Source: Welwitschia mirabilis
Taxonomy: Eukaryota > Gnetophyta > Gnetopsida > Welwitschiales
Reading direction: 5' to 3'
NCBI GenBank assembly: GCA_051453625.1
Contig: JBOZIK010000001.1
Location: 263,765,237 to 263,807,219, forward strand
DNA: 41,983 nt
Below the pieces are notes generated by a model. That model was not told the DNA's origin, made no database searches, and worked only from the letters and a program-made list of their open reading frames with translations. This document shows, piece by piece, positions 1-9,027 of the stretch (within the stretch, counting starts at the first letter, position 1; every line of letters begins with the position of its first letter). The translations under genes were made by a program, and so were the position numbers.

Positions 1-3000
1 ATTTACTTTATTATTTACTTTCAGTTAAGTAAAAGATAAAATACCAAAAACTACTGTTGGAAATCAATTCTCTAACTTTGAGCCTAGTGCCTTTGTTGGG
101 ATTACGACATTCAGGTGAACTCCCGTCTATACTAGCATGTGTTTTTTTGCAAGTTATATGATTTACAGATTTACCTAAAGAGCTCAAGATTGCATCAAAT
201 TTGCACTGCAACAAATTTAGAGTTTTAATGTTTTAGATCTATGAAAAATATATTTTCATTAAATGAATTTCTTTTAATTAAAATCAATCTTTTAAAGGTT
301 TAGAGATTCCACTCCTATTAAGTAAATAAATTCATCTCAAAGTTTTAAGTAAATGTACTTGTGATAATAAAAAAGAATGAGCTAAAAGTAGCAAGGGATG
401 TAAAATAAGAAATAAAATAAAAAATAAAAAACCATAATTAAAAAATGATAAATAAAAATGAAACTAAGGATTAAGGATAAACAATGAGTATCATCCTCAT
501 TATGTGTTAGGACTTAAGAATTTCTAATAAGAAGACTAGAAAATGATAAAGTTCTTATATTATTTTATGAAAAAGTAAATAAATTACTTTAAGACAACTA
601 ATTCATAACTAAGAAAATCAAAACTATAAATGGAAAACATGGAACAAAGAGAAAATTAACTAGTTTGCTATAAATTTTAACCTACCAAGATTCCTTGGAG
701 AAAATCATAAGACTACTTGATATAAAAGTGCATGATTCATTGTAAAAATATCATAGTTTATAATTCAACAAGGAAATGAAATGATTGATATTCAAAAATT
801 ATTAAAAAGTATCAATTAATGTTTAGACTATAATTCAATCCATCTTAAGCTTCTAGTTATCATAGTCCTTGGTTATAACATCATCCAATAATCAATATAG
901 TGAAAAAATACTCAAGGAGCTTTTATCTTAGCATAATGAAAATCAAGTGGGTGTTGAGAAACATCATTCTTCATGATGATGGAAGCACAACCACTACAAA
1001 GAAAGTATGTATGCAAGAAAAACTAGATAGTGATCAACTAACCCTTTAGTGGACTTTTCACAGCTATGATATCATAATACCAAAGGCCCCTCTTAGGAAA
1101 ATTTGCTCCAGTGTGCCTATGATAGGACATCATGATATATTTTTAAGGAGGATCAACTTTTTATTTTAATTGGTCTTTCATTATTTTCTTTGTATACACT
1201 TGAGATTTCATTTTAATAGCATAAATTAATCATGAGAGTGAAATAACAAAATACATAATTACTACTAAGCATTTAATTAATATAATTTATTCCAAAATAA
1301 ATTAATCAAGGAATGGATTTAAGAATGGATTCAAGAAAAATTTGAAGGTCTTTTAGAATGTTTAATAAGACTAAGAAGCTTCGTAACATCTAATATAAGA
1401 CATGGATTTTCATCAACGAGGTAAGGCTTTTCCCAATTTAAAATTCCAAGATATCCCAGGTCATACACTTAAAAGGAGTTTTCGTTAAATGGACAAAGTA
1501 AACTAGGCTTAGTAGGAGAGGAAAAGATATTACTTTGGATATTACATGAAATTTCAAAAGGAAGAAACTAAGAGATATTAGAAATCAACTTCTCAAGATT
1601 ATGGGTTTCATTAAAATGAAGAAAAAGGATGTAGCTTTTAGAACTACATAAATCCCAAATGCAAGAGATAGAGAAATGTTACCATTACCAAGACCATAAG
1701 GTAATGTGAAACTAGAAGAAAGAATGTAATTTGAGGTTTTACATGGAAACACAAGTGAAAGAAATGGAGAAACATGGGTAAATTCTACAAGTTAGGTTAT
1801 TACATTGAAAGAAACAAGTCTATCATCTATTAAGTTTAATTGATTCTTTATGGATTATTTGTTATGTTTATTCTCCTCAATGTTGTTTTCATCATTACTT
1901 GAAATTATGAGTGGAAGAGATAAAGGGAAACTTTGAATAGGATTAAACTCTTTAATTTTAATTGCTTCATGGAATATAAGAAGTCTATCCTCTGTTTAGT
2001 TTTGTTAAATCCATGTAACTTCTTTCTTATCCTCTTTTTCTTCATTGTTAAAATCATTATGTTATCACTTGTTATTATTCTTCAAATTATTATATTCATC
2101 AAAAAGTTCATAAAGAGAAATATGATCATTATATTTATTATAGAACTTTAAAAAATTTTTAGATTTTTCATGAATTTATTCCTATATTTCATCTGTATTT
2201 TCTAATAGTAAGTGGATATTGGAAATATAATCTTGTATCTCAACATCATCATCATCTGATGAAGAGTTATCCTCATCATTATTGTTTGATTTAGAATCTC
2301 ATTGTCATCATATTAGATATCTTCTATTAAACATGAACTATCTAAATGCTCATTATCAAAATATAAATTATTGATATTTTTCTCCTTATTCTCAAAGTGA
2401 GAGAGACAATAGACATAATGGTTGAAGCTTGAGAATGTTGTGTTGCAAGGGAACCTTAAAATAGTTGATTTTGTAATATTTTTTATTGAATTATAACTAT
2501 AAGATTTGAAATGTTCTCACTAGAGGCCTCTCATATCTTCTTAATCTTTTTCTTTAGTTCTTTTATTGAATTTATACAGGAGTTGGGATGAAAGTTATTG
2601 GACTAAAAATTATTATGCTAAAAGTTACTACTCTTATATCTATTATCAAAGGAGGGTTTGAAGGCTAGTTATTGTCCCATATTTTATGGCTATAATTATT
2701 GATTATTTCTAAAGGTATTATGTTTTTAGTTGAATGCATAAGCTAATTGTCTACATGTTTGGTAAATTAAGAAAATCTTTGGTGTAATGGAAGTTGTCTT
2801 TATAAATTTCATAAGGAGAATTAGATAAGAATAGTTTAGATTATTGAGAATTGNNNNNNNNNNGATGTGGAATGCCTAAAGTATTAAAAATCCTTATTAA
2901 TATTTCTATTTAAGGGTTGAAAAGAAGAGGGAGTAAAAGCATTAGATAGGAAGGAGGAAGGGGCCCAATTCCTAACTTCAAGATCATTTTTTACTAATTA

Positions 3001-3093
3001 CCCTTTTTTTACAAATATTTCTTATAAAGATCTTTAATGATTATCCTCAAGATGAAAGTATCTATTTTTTAAGATAAGATTTCTTAAAGGGTC
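1..3093. other. AT-rich intergenic DNA, no identified gene
   Basis: No recognisable domain was found on either strand. A 67-codon minus-strand frame at 11-214 is the least AT-rich piece here, but it matches nothing I know and may be chance. A-rich simple sequence lies around 405-440. A 10-N gap lies at 2854-2863. A coding-like stretch on the minus strand (about 1930-2310) is listed separately. Confidence 0.6.
1930..2310 (-). pseudogene. Unidentified acidic coding-like remnant
   Basis: Read on the minus strand from about 2310 downwards, one frame runs for roughly 125 codons with few stops. It starts with an Asp/Ser-rich acidic tract and continues with charged and aromatic residues in a plausible protein-like mix. 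Further down the same strand (about 1840-1350) other short coding-like pieces appear in other frames. I do not recognise the family. An acidic stretch like this could come from the gag region of a retroelement or from a host protein. The low stop density against a 70-80% AT background is the only argument for coding, so confidence is low. Confidence 0.3.
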
Positions 3094-3098
3094 CTTTT
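3094..3098. repeat. Target-site duplication, left copy (CTTTT)
   Basis: CTTTT lies directly before the TG of the left LTR and is repeated exactly at 10325-10329 directly after the right LTR. It marks the integration site of the 3099-10324 element. Confidence 0.9.
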
Positions 3099-3239
3099 TG
3101 TTAGATTATATTTATGAATTAATGTCAAACTCATTTCTCTTATGTAGTGCAAAAATGTTACATCTTGTATGTAGATGAGATTGAGTTTTAAAGGTGAAAG
3201 AATTAGACCAAAATGCACCCAAAAAACTATTGAGTTATG

Positions 3240-3615
3240 TTAACCTCTAGTGGGGGTCAACAAGATTCCAAAGGAGTTAATCACATCTAAAGCATTCACA
3301 AGAAAAATAAACTGAAACTAGAGGAGTTGAATAGATTCTGAAGGGATCAACTGACCTGTGATCTCAAGAGCTAGTATTCCTAAATCAAATGGAAAGGGGT
3401 TGATCGGATTTTTATGGGGTTAATCGAATTTGAGAAACTAATAAGAAATAGTCCTAAACTAAGAGGAAAGGTGTTAACCAGATTTTCATGGAGTCAACTA
3501 GACCTGAGAAGCTAATAGTTCATAGTTCTAGATTGAGAGGTAAGGGGTCGATCAGACCAGGATGGGGTCAACCAGCTCTCATGGGATCAACCAGATTTTT
3601 ATGGGGTTGACTAGA
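3240..3615. promoter_or_regulatory. Bi-oriented TTGACC motif cluster in U3
   Basis: About ten variants of GGGGTTGACC or its complement GGTCAACC occur, usually followed by AGAT or GGAT. Exact GTCAA or TTGAC cores occur near 3247, 3503, 3567 and 3607. TTGAC(C/T) is the core of the W-box bound by plant WRKY factors. The position just upstream of the TATA box fits an enhancer. Binding is inference; the repeated motif itself is seen directly. Confidence 0.65.
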
Positions 3616-3730
3616 TGACACAAAAAAGTAAAATTTGTAAATGTTATGTATCCATTACCTAGCTGATTCCTAGTCATTTATAATCGTTGGAGATACAATT
3701 CATTTGTAATAAACCTTAGTAATCCTCCAT

Positions 3731-3738
3731 TATAAATA
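3731..3738 (+). promoter_or_regulatory. TATA box of the 5' LTR
   Basis: TATAAATA lies downstream of the motif cluster and is conserved at 9626-9633 in the other LTR (TATAAATA). It is the expected start point for the element's genomic RNA, about 30 bp further on. Confidence 0.75.
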
Positions 3739-4017
3739 GCTATGCTATTGATGACCTAGAGATATTTTGGTACTATTATAATTTAACATAATCTTTGTGG
3801 ACCTAAAAGATCAGACTATATAATCATTGGTATATCATTGTATTGCTACACATTTGATTGAGGAGATCTATCTTTGGCAAAAGAGCTTCACTCAGAATTA
3901 GATCTAAGAGCTTTATCACTGTGATCTATTAGAAAAAAGCTCCATTCATTGTACTGCTATCAAATATGTGATATCAAAGCAATCAAGTCATTATCACATC
4001 ACATCCATTGCTTTCAG

Positions 4018-4120
4018 AGGTTGATACTTAGCCTACAAAAGTCTGTTATTAAAGGTTAAGACTTAGCCTACAAAAGTCCATTAATAAGGTTGGGACTTAG
4101 CTTATAAAAGTCCACTTTTA
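4018..4120 (+). repeat. 34-35 bp triple tandem repeat in R/U5
   Basis: Three units begin AGGTT and contain ACTTAGCCTACAAAAGTC-like cores, starting at 4018, 4053 and 4087. The same three units with the same 35/34/34 spacing are at 9913, 9948 and 9982 in the other LTR, so the array predates the insertion. Confidence 0.85.
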
Positions 4121-4445
4121 AGGTTTACAAGTGAACCTGACAAAACCTATGGAGTAACAGAGATTCAAGATCAAGCTTGGGAGAAGGTAATCATCGAGAG
4201 TGGAGTAGGAAAGTTTCTAAACCGTTATATATCCTGCGTGCATTAAATTTGGTAGTTTATATGTTTCTGTCTTTTAATTTCTTTACTATTAGTTTTCCAT
4301 TGCTGTATGCACATTCTTAATTCCATTATTTCTTTATGTAAACTATGAATAGATGGATTTAATTTTGTTTTGAACATAAGTTTTTAAAAGAACATATTCA
4401 CTCACATCCCCCCCCCCTTTTTCTAGGGTTATCAATCCTATCATT

Positions 4446-4457
4446 TGGTATCAAAGC
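4446..4457 (+). promoter_or_regulatory. Primer-binding site (initiator Met tRNA type)
   Basis: TGGTATCAAAGC differs by one base from the usual plant copia site TGGTATCAGAGC and lies two bases after the LTR end. It is where the tRNA would prime minus-strand DNA synthesis. Confidence 0.9.
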
Positions 4458-4524
4458 CTAGGTTAGTCTTTAAGAGATTTTTATAGATCTAGACTTAAGA
4501 ATCATAAAAATGAGTAATCGTCCA

Positions 4525-4624
4525 NNNNNNNNNNNNNNNNNNNNNNNNNNNNNNNNNNNNNNNNNNNNNNNNNNNNNNNNNNNNNNNNNNNNNNNNNNNN
4601 NNNNNNNNNNNNNNNNNNNNNNNN
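4525..4624. other. 100-N assembly gap with duplicated flanks
   Basis: The 32 bases before the gap (4493-4524) are identical to the 32 bases after it (4625-4656), including the gag start codon. This is what is left when two overlapping contig ends are joined by a fixed-size gap instead of being merged. The true gap is probably zero and one flank is redundant. Confidence 0.85.
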
Positions 4625-4641
4625 ACTTAAGAATCATAAAA

Positions 4642-5690
4642 ATGAGTAATCGTCCACCCATGTTCGATGGTTTAAACTATGCCTATTGGAAAGCTAGGAT
4701 GAGAATTTTTCTTAGATCCCTAGATGCCTCTACAGATGAAGTCATATACAAAGATCATATCATGCCTATGATAATCCAAACAGATGCAAATTGCAACACT
4801 ATTTTAGTCCCCAAATCCAAAGACCAATGAACTCCTATAAATAAAATAAAAGCCATCATTGATGCCTAGGTTCTTAATGCTATTTTTTGTATCGTATGTG
4901 CAAATGAATTTAAAAGAATCATAAACTGTAACCATGTAAAGAAAGCTTGGGATATTTTAAAAGTTGCATATAAAGGAACATCCACTGTTAAATAAGAAAA
5001 CATACAAACGCTTATTTCTAGATTTTAAGATATTCATATGGATGATGAAAAAAAACCTTGTAGGATTTTTTTGCTAGACTTATAGATATACTGAACTCAA
5101 TGGCAAGCCTTGAAGAATGCTTGAAAGAAAGCAAGATGGTAAAAAAAGTGTTGAGATCCTTATCCAAGAGATTTGAACCAAAGGTAATAGCCATCAAAGA
5201 AAGAAAAAACATCAGTGCAATGGTATTGGAAGAACTTCAAGGCAATCTTTAAATCTATAAACTTAAGTTTATTAAAGATAAAATAAAAGGTATTACTTTA
5301 AAATGTGTACAGAAGAATTATAGATTTGACAAGTCAGATGAAGAACTTTATGATGATGAAGTGATTCTTCTAACTAGGTGTTTTAAAAGTTTCTCTATAG
5401 GAAAAAGGAAGGAGAAAGAAGAAGCAACCCAAAACAAAGAAAATAGTAAGGAAAGGGAAAGGTAATATAGTGCTATTCATGCAAAGGTTTTGGATATATG
5501 ACCAATGAATGTTCCAACACTAGAAGAGAAGACAAGAAGCCTAAAAACACCTCATTCATGATAACTTGGGATAATAAAGATGATGAAAATAAAGAGAACT
5601 ACTTAGATCATGGATCAGATAGAGAGAGGAGATTATCTTTCATGGCTCTACTATCATCACTTAAAAATTTGCCTAGTACTTAAATACCAA
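4642..5690 (+). pseudogene. Copia gag (UBN2-type) with zinc knuckle, broken
   Basis: Gag forms the virus-like particle and packages element RNA. The start at 4642 begins MSNRPPMFDGLNYAYWKARM, the typical N-terminus of plant copia gag. The conserved AWDILKVAYKGTSTVK block follows at about 4948-4993, and the KVLRSL..RFEPKV block at about 5146-5185. Stops interrupt it at 4828, in the next 200 bases and later, and at least two frameshifts occur (near 5055 and before 5470). The zinc knuckle at 5471-5512 reads CYSCKGFGYMTNEC, so its histidine is replaced by tyrosine. An acidic, Asp/Glu-rich stretch follows, to about 5683. A second copy of the start codon lies before the N gap at 4510 and is most likely an assembly duplicate. 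It is not translatable as it stands. Confidence 0.88.
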
Positions 5691-6200
5691 ATGATTTAGA
5701 TATGATTGATGAAGAGGAAGATGAGTTAAAAGATACCTGTTAAAAATTATATGAAGAGTGTGAGAAGCTCACCAAAAGAATCAATGAGTTGAACAAAATG
5801 GTGAAGACCAATAGAAAAGAAAAAGAGGAAGTGGAAGAGAATTATAAGATACTCAAATTTGATAACATCATGTTAACTACTTAAGTAAATGATCTTTCAT
5901 TTTTTGTAAATAATTTTTTTGGTGGTTCATCTAAATTGGAACAAATGCTTGGAATACGAAAGCAAAATGGAGATAAATCAGGTATTGATTTTAGAGCACA
6001 AATATTATAAAAACAGGTAAACCAAATAGGTAAGTATGTGCCTAATATATTGTGCAATTTTTGTGGTAGATTTGATCATTTTAAACCTTTTTACAAAGTT
6101 AGACAGTTGATGCTTTTTTATAAAAATGTGAACTCATTAACATTTAAATTTATTCCTAAGAAAAATACACCACCTAAGTCAAATAAGATTAAATGAGTTT
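5691..6200 (+). pseudogene. Gag C-terminal coiled coil and second zinc knuckle
   Basis: Continuing from gag, a charged heptad-like stretch (about 5705-5880, rich in Glu, Lys and Leu) is followed by a degenerate FGGSSKLEQMLG..R block. This is the usual arrangement at the C-terminal side of Sirevirus-type gag. A second knuckle-like motif at 6053-6094 reads CNFCGRFDHFKPFY: the first two Cys and the His are present, but the last Cys has become Tyr. Stops occur at about 5742, 5881 and 6008. I read it as the gag/pol junction region; the exact boundary between gag and pol cannot be set. Confidence 0.7.
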
Positions 6201-6254
6201 AATATAATAATCTCTAAAGCTTTATGATATAGATAGATTGTAGAAGATCACATT

Positions 6255-6660
6255 TAAACAGTTGGTATCTAGAGGGTAGTTGTTCAATGCATGTGACAAA
6301 AGATAAATCATGTTTTCAAAACTTGAAGAGCATAAATAAAAGAGAAGTCATTTTTGGAAACAACCAAATATAAAAAATAGAAGGTACAAGAAGCATCAAA
6401 GTAGGTATGTCATCTACCTCGATAATGTACTTTATGTAAATGGTTTATAGCATAATTTACTAAGTGTTAGTCAACTTTGTGATAAAGAGCATAGAATAAT
6501 TTTTAATAAATCAAAATGAATAGTTGAGAATGAGAAAACAAATGTTGTTATCTTTAGTGTAAAATGTATTGATAATGCTTATAGATTAGATATTAAAACT
6601 CTTGATTAATTGATTTATGCAAATCAACATTTTAGGAATGGTTATGATAAAACTGAATGT
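6255..6660 (+). pseudogene. Start of copia pol: protease site and gag-pre-integrase domain, truncated
   Basis: At 6263 the frame reads WYLEGSCSMHVTKDKS, where active copia proteases have WYLDSGCSxHMT. The catalytic Asp has become Glu and the Ser-Gly order is reversed, so the protease would be dead. From 6421 it continues as DNVLYVNGL, then a LLSVSQLCDK-like block and IVENEKTNVVIF, the gag-pre-integrase domain, with stops throughout. Recognisable pol ends at about 6620-6660. The HHCC and DDE integrase, reverse transcriptase and RNase H that should follow are absent, which points to an internal deletion or replacement of about 3 kb. Confidence 0.82.
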
Positions 6661-6765
6661 CATTCTGTTAAATCTAATGTAACCCTCAGTTTTTGTAATT
6701 AATTTAACTTTAATGGAAGTGATCTAGAGGTTAGCATACCATTCCTTTGGCTGATTGCAGGGCAA

Positions 6766-6980
6766 TTGACCAGATCTATGATTTGGTTAACCAGATGTGG
6801 TCAGTCAACTAGCCTAAAAGCCCTGTCATCTAAACCTCTTTCAATACTATAAACCCACATCTCAATAGGTCAACCGGATGTTCGAATGGTTGACTAGACC
6901 TGACAGATTATAGTGTGGAAGTACAGTTGGTGGACCTAATTTATTTCACAAATCTTCCCTATTTCCCTTAATATATAAAA
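6766..6980 (+). promoter_or_regulatory. Internal TTGACC motif cluster and TATA box before the accessory frame
   Basis: Five copies of the motif that marks the LTRs recur here in both orientations: TTGACCAGAT (6766), GGTTAACCAGAT (6785), AGTCAACT (about 6802), GGTCAACCGG (6869) and GGTTGACTAG (6888). ATATATAAAA follows at 6971-6980, about 210 bp before the ATG at 7191. The rest of the segment does not align to the LTR. It could be an internal promoter for the accessory frame or a rearranged LTR piece. Confidence 0.5.
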
Positions 6981-7190
6981 GAACTAGTATCATAACTTGA
7001 TTTAATCTTATTCTAGTACCTTCAAGATTTCAGATCTGGTGAGTTTCTTTCCAGACCAAGAGACCTTTGCTACCATATCCAGTAATCCTCTTAGTCCTCT
7101 TTCTTTCAAAAGTCTTAAAATGACTGCTATCTCTTCTAGAAGAGGTCTAGAGGAAGGTGATTTAAGAAACCTCCCTATTTTTACTAGGGA

Positions 7191-8144
7191 ATGTCTAAAG
7201 AAGACATTAATAAGTTCTCTAAAATGTTTGAAAATAAAATTATGTGCTAGGAGGGGTCTGTAGCCATATCTAAGTAAAGAAAACTCAGAGATATCATCCA
7301 TTTCTTGAGAGAACAAGATCAGAACTATTTATTAGATGTCTCAGGTCCTATCTATCCTTTTCCTATTATAATGTTTTATTGCAATGCCTTATTTAATCAT
7401 AATACCAAGACTCTAGAAATCCTTGTTTTGAGTAGAAGGGTGAGAGTGATAGCAGACCTTATTTCAGAGCTAATTGATCTTCTATGAGAAGACTATAAGG
7501 AGTTTTGATCTCTTGGAGACACTATGGAAGATAAGATGACAGTCACCAAGGAGCTTTGCACTAGAGTGCATACTTGGAAGCATACCTTATCTACTTCTTT
7601 GTTGACTTCCAAATATTACTTCATTCATTTGATCTTTACTTATAATTTTCTTCCTTTAGCTGACCATTGTGATAAGGCCTCTAGCTATAAGGCATATTTG
7701 ATGTATTTAGTAGGGACCGAGCATTCTATTGATGCTCCTGTCATAATACTTGAAAATATGGCTTCACAGTTGGAGTACCATAAAATTAGGACTCTATCCT
7801 ACTCTGTGCTTATCACTAAAATCTGTCACCATTTTCATGTTAATCTATATCATTCTTTGGAGACACTTTAGCCTTTATCACCCATTAGGTGTGCGACTTT
7901 GTCTTGCATGTATATCATTTTTCCTTTGAAGAAATCCCCTTTTGAAACCCTAAAAGCAACATATCCAGATGAGCCTCTTTCATATTTAAAATGGATTAAC
8001 TCTCATACTAGGCATACGAAAGAAGTACTTATTGCAGCTAGATATGACATTGTAAATACCTCAGCTGAAGGTACCAACTCTGCTCATACTAGTGAAGATG
8101 AAGAAGATTCAGAAGAGGAATCTAAAGAAGAAGAAGAAGAATAA
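7191..8144 (+). pseudogene. Accessory ORF, 'putative plant transposon protein'-like
   Basis: A single frame of 318 codons runs from the ATG at 7191 to the stop at 8142-8144. It has in-frame stops at 7248, 7275, 7485, 7506 and 7869 but no frameshift, so it is better preserved than gag. The layout resembles the family annotated in plants as putative plant transposon protein (Pfam Transposase_32). It has an N-terminal FLREQDQNYLL..YP..IMFYCNAL block (about 7302-7390), a central YFIHLIFTYNFLPLADHCDK block followed by AYLMYLVG (about 7614-7712), and a TLSYSVLITKICHHFHVNL block (about 7791-7850). The C-terminus is strongly acidic (Glu/Asp/Ser, about 8088-8141). The function of that family is not established. 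Its place between truncated pol and the polypurine tract is that of the accessory or env-like frame of some Sireviruses, but I see no signal peptide or membrane helix. The assignment rests on remembered family features, not a search. Confidence 0.6.
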
Positions 8145-9027
8145 GAAGTGAAGGAAGAATTAGATTAAAACTTTCTTATATTTAGATCATGTTATGATGT
8201 TTTCTCTTTTACTTTATTGTTAAAAAGAAAGATTTGTGATTGGATATAAAATGTTTCAGATGTATGCTCTTAATGAGCACTTTTTATTTTCAGTTAAAAT
8301 CCTTGTAATGGTTTGTTTCTTTAATAAAAATCAATTATGTGTTTGAGCATAATCCTTGCATTATTTTTGTATTTATAAGTTTGATATGTTTGGAAAAGAA
8401 TTAAAATTATTATCTCAATTGAAAATGAGCTAAAATCCTTATGTAAATCAAATTAATAAGCGTTTTCTAATCATATTTTAAATTATCATTTCGTATTGTG
8501 TTGTGTTCTCAAAGTATATCATTAAAATGTGTGTATATGAAATTTATAAGTGTTTTTAATCACATCTTACATTATTATTTAGTATCATTGCATTTTATCA
8601 AATTTGTGCATATTCAAAAGATGTCACATTTAAAAGCAAAAAAAATGTTGTCTATTCAAAATGTCTAAATGTGTATCAAATATTTCGCTTATTATTGTTT
8701 ATCAGTTGGTATCAAGATAGGGGAAGAAAATATGGTTAATATTTCTAGCGGTATATCTTAATTTTATATTTATTTTCCATTGATTTAAAAGGAGGAGAGA
8801 AGATGGTAGTGTGCTTTCAAAAGTTTTCAAAGTATTTATGTTTAAGTATTCACTCAAAGGGATAGAAATGATTGTATTGTAATTTTTGCTTGAATGTGTT
8901 TTTGCCTTAATGAAAGGGGGAGTCTTGATTTTTTAATATGTGCTTAAAAGTGTTTGGTAAATGAGCTTAAATTGTTTAAATTTTTGAAATCACTTAATTA
9001 TTTGCCATCAATTTCAAAGGGGGAGAT
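8145..9027 (+). other. 3' untranslated region of the element with tandem duplication
   Basis: No coding is seen. It includes a degenerate two-copy repeat of about 90 bp (units starting near 8455 and 8545, both AATAAG/TATAAGTGTTTT-like, then an ATCATTTCGTATTGTG-type core). It also holds three purine tracts, listed separately. Confidence 0.6.
8787..9025 (+). promoter_or_regulatory. Three polypurine tracts before the 3' LTR
   Basis: AAAAGGAGGAGAGAAG at 8787-8802 and AAAGGGGGAG at both 8913-8922 and 9016-9025. The last abuts the 3' LTR and is the functional primer site for plus-strand DNA. Multiple tracts upstream of the 3' LTR are described for Sireviruses, which supports the lineage call. Confidence 0.8.

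Larger units (their letters stand above)
3099..4443 (+). repeat. 5' LTR of the Sirevirus-like element
   Basis: The LTR starts TGTTAGATTATA and ends ATCCTATCA, followed two bases later by the primer-binding site. It aligns throughout with 9028-10324. It contains a TTGAC/GTCAA motif cluster (about 3240-3615), a TATA box at 3731 and a 34-35 bp triple repeat (4018-4120). A run of 10 C (4408-4417) near the 3' end makes it slightly longer than its partner. Confidence 0.93.

Noticed and set aside
1933-2151. 72-codon plus-strand frame rich in Ile, Phe and Leu, looking like a membrane protein
   Set aside because: The hydrophobic look is what AT-rich DNA gives opposite an Asn/Lys/Glu-rich strand; the minus strand reads better as protein.
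5018-5212. 64-codon minus-strand frame
   Set aside because: Antisense to copia gag.
7008-7316. 102-codon minus-strand frame opposite the accessory ORF
   Set aside because: It overlaps the start of the plus-strand frame, which continues to 8144 with family-like blocks; the minus frame shows no known motif.
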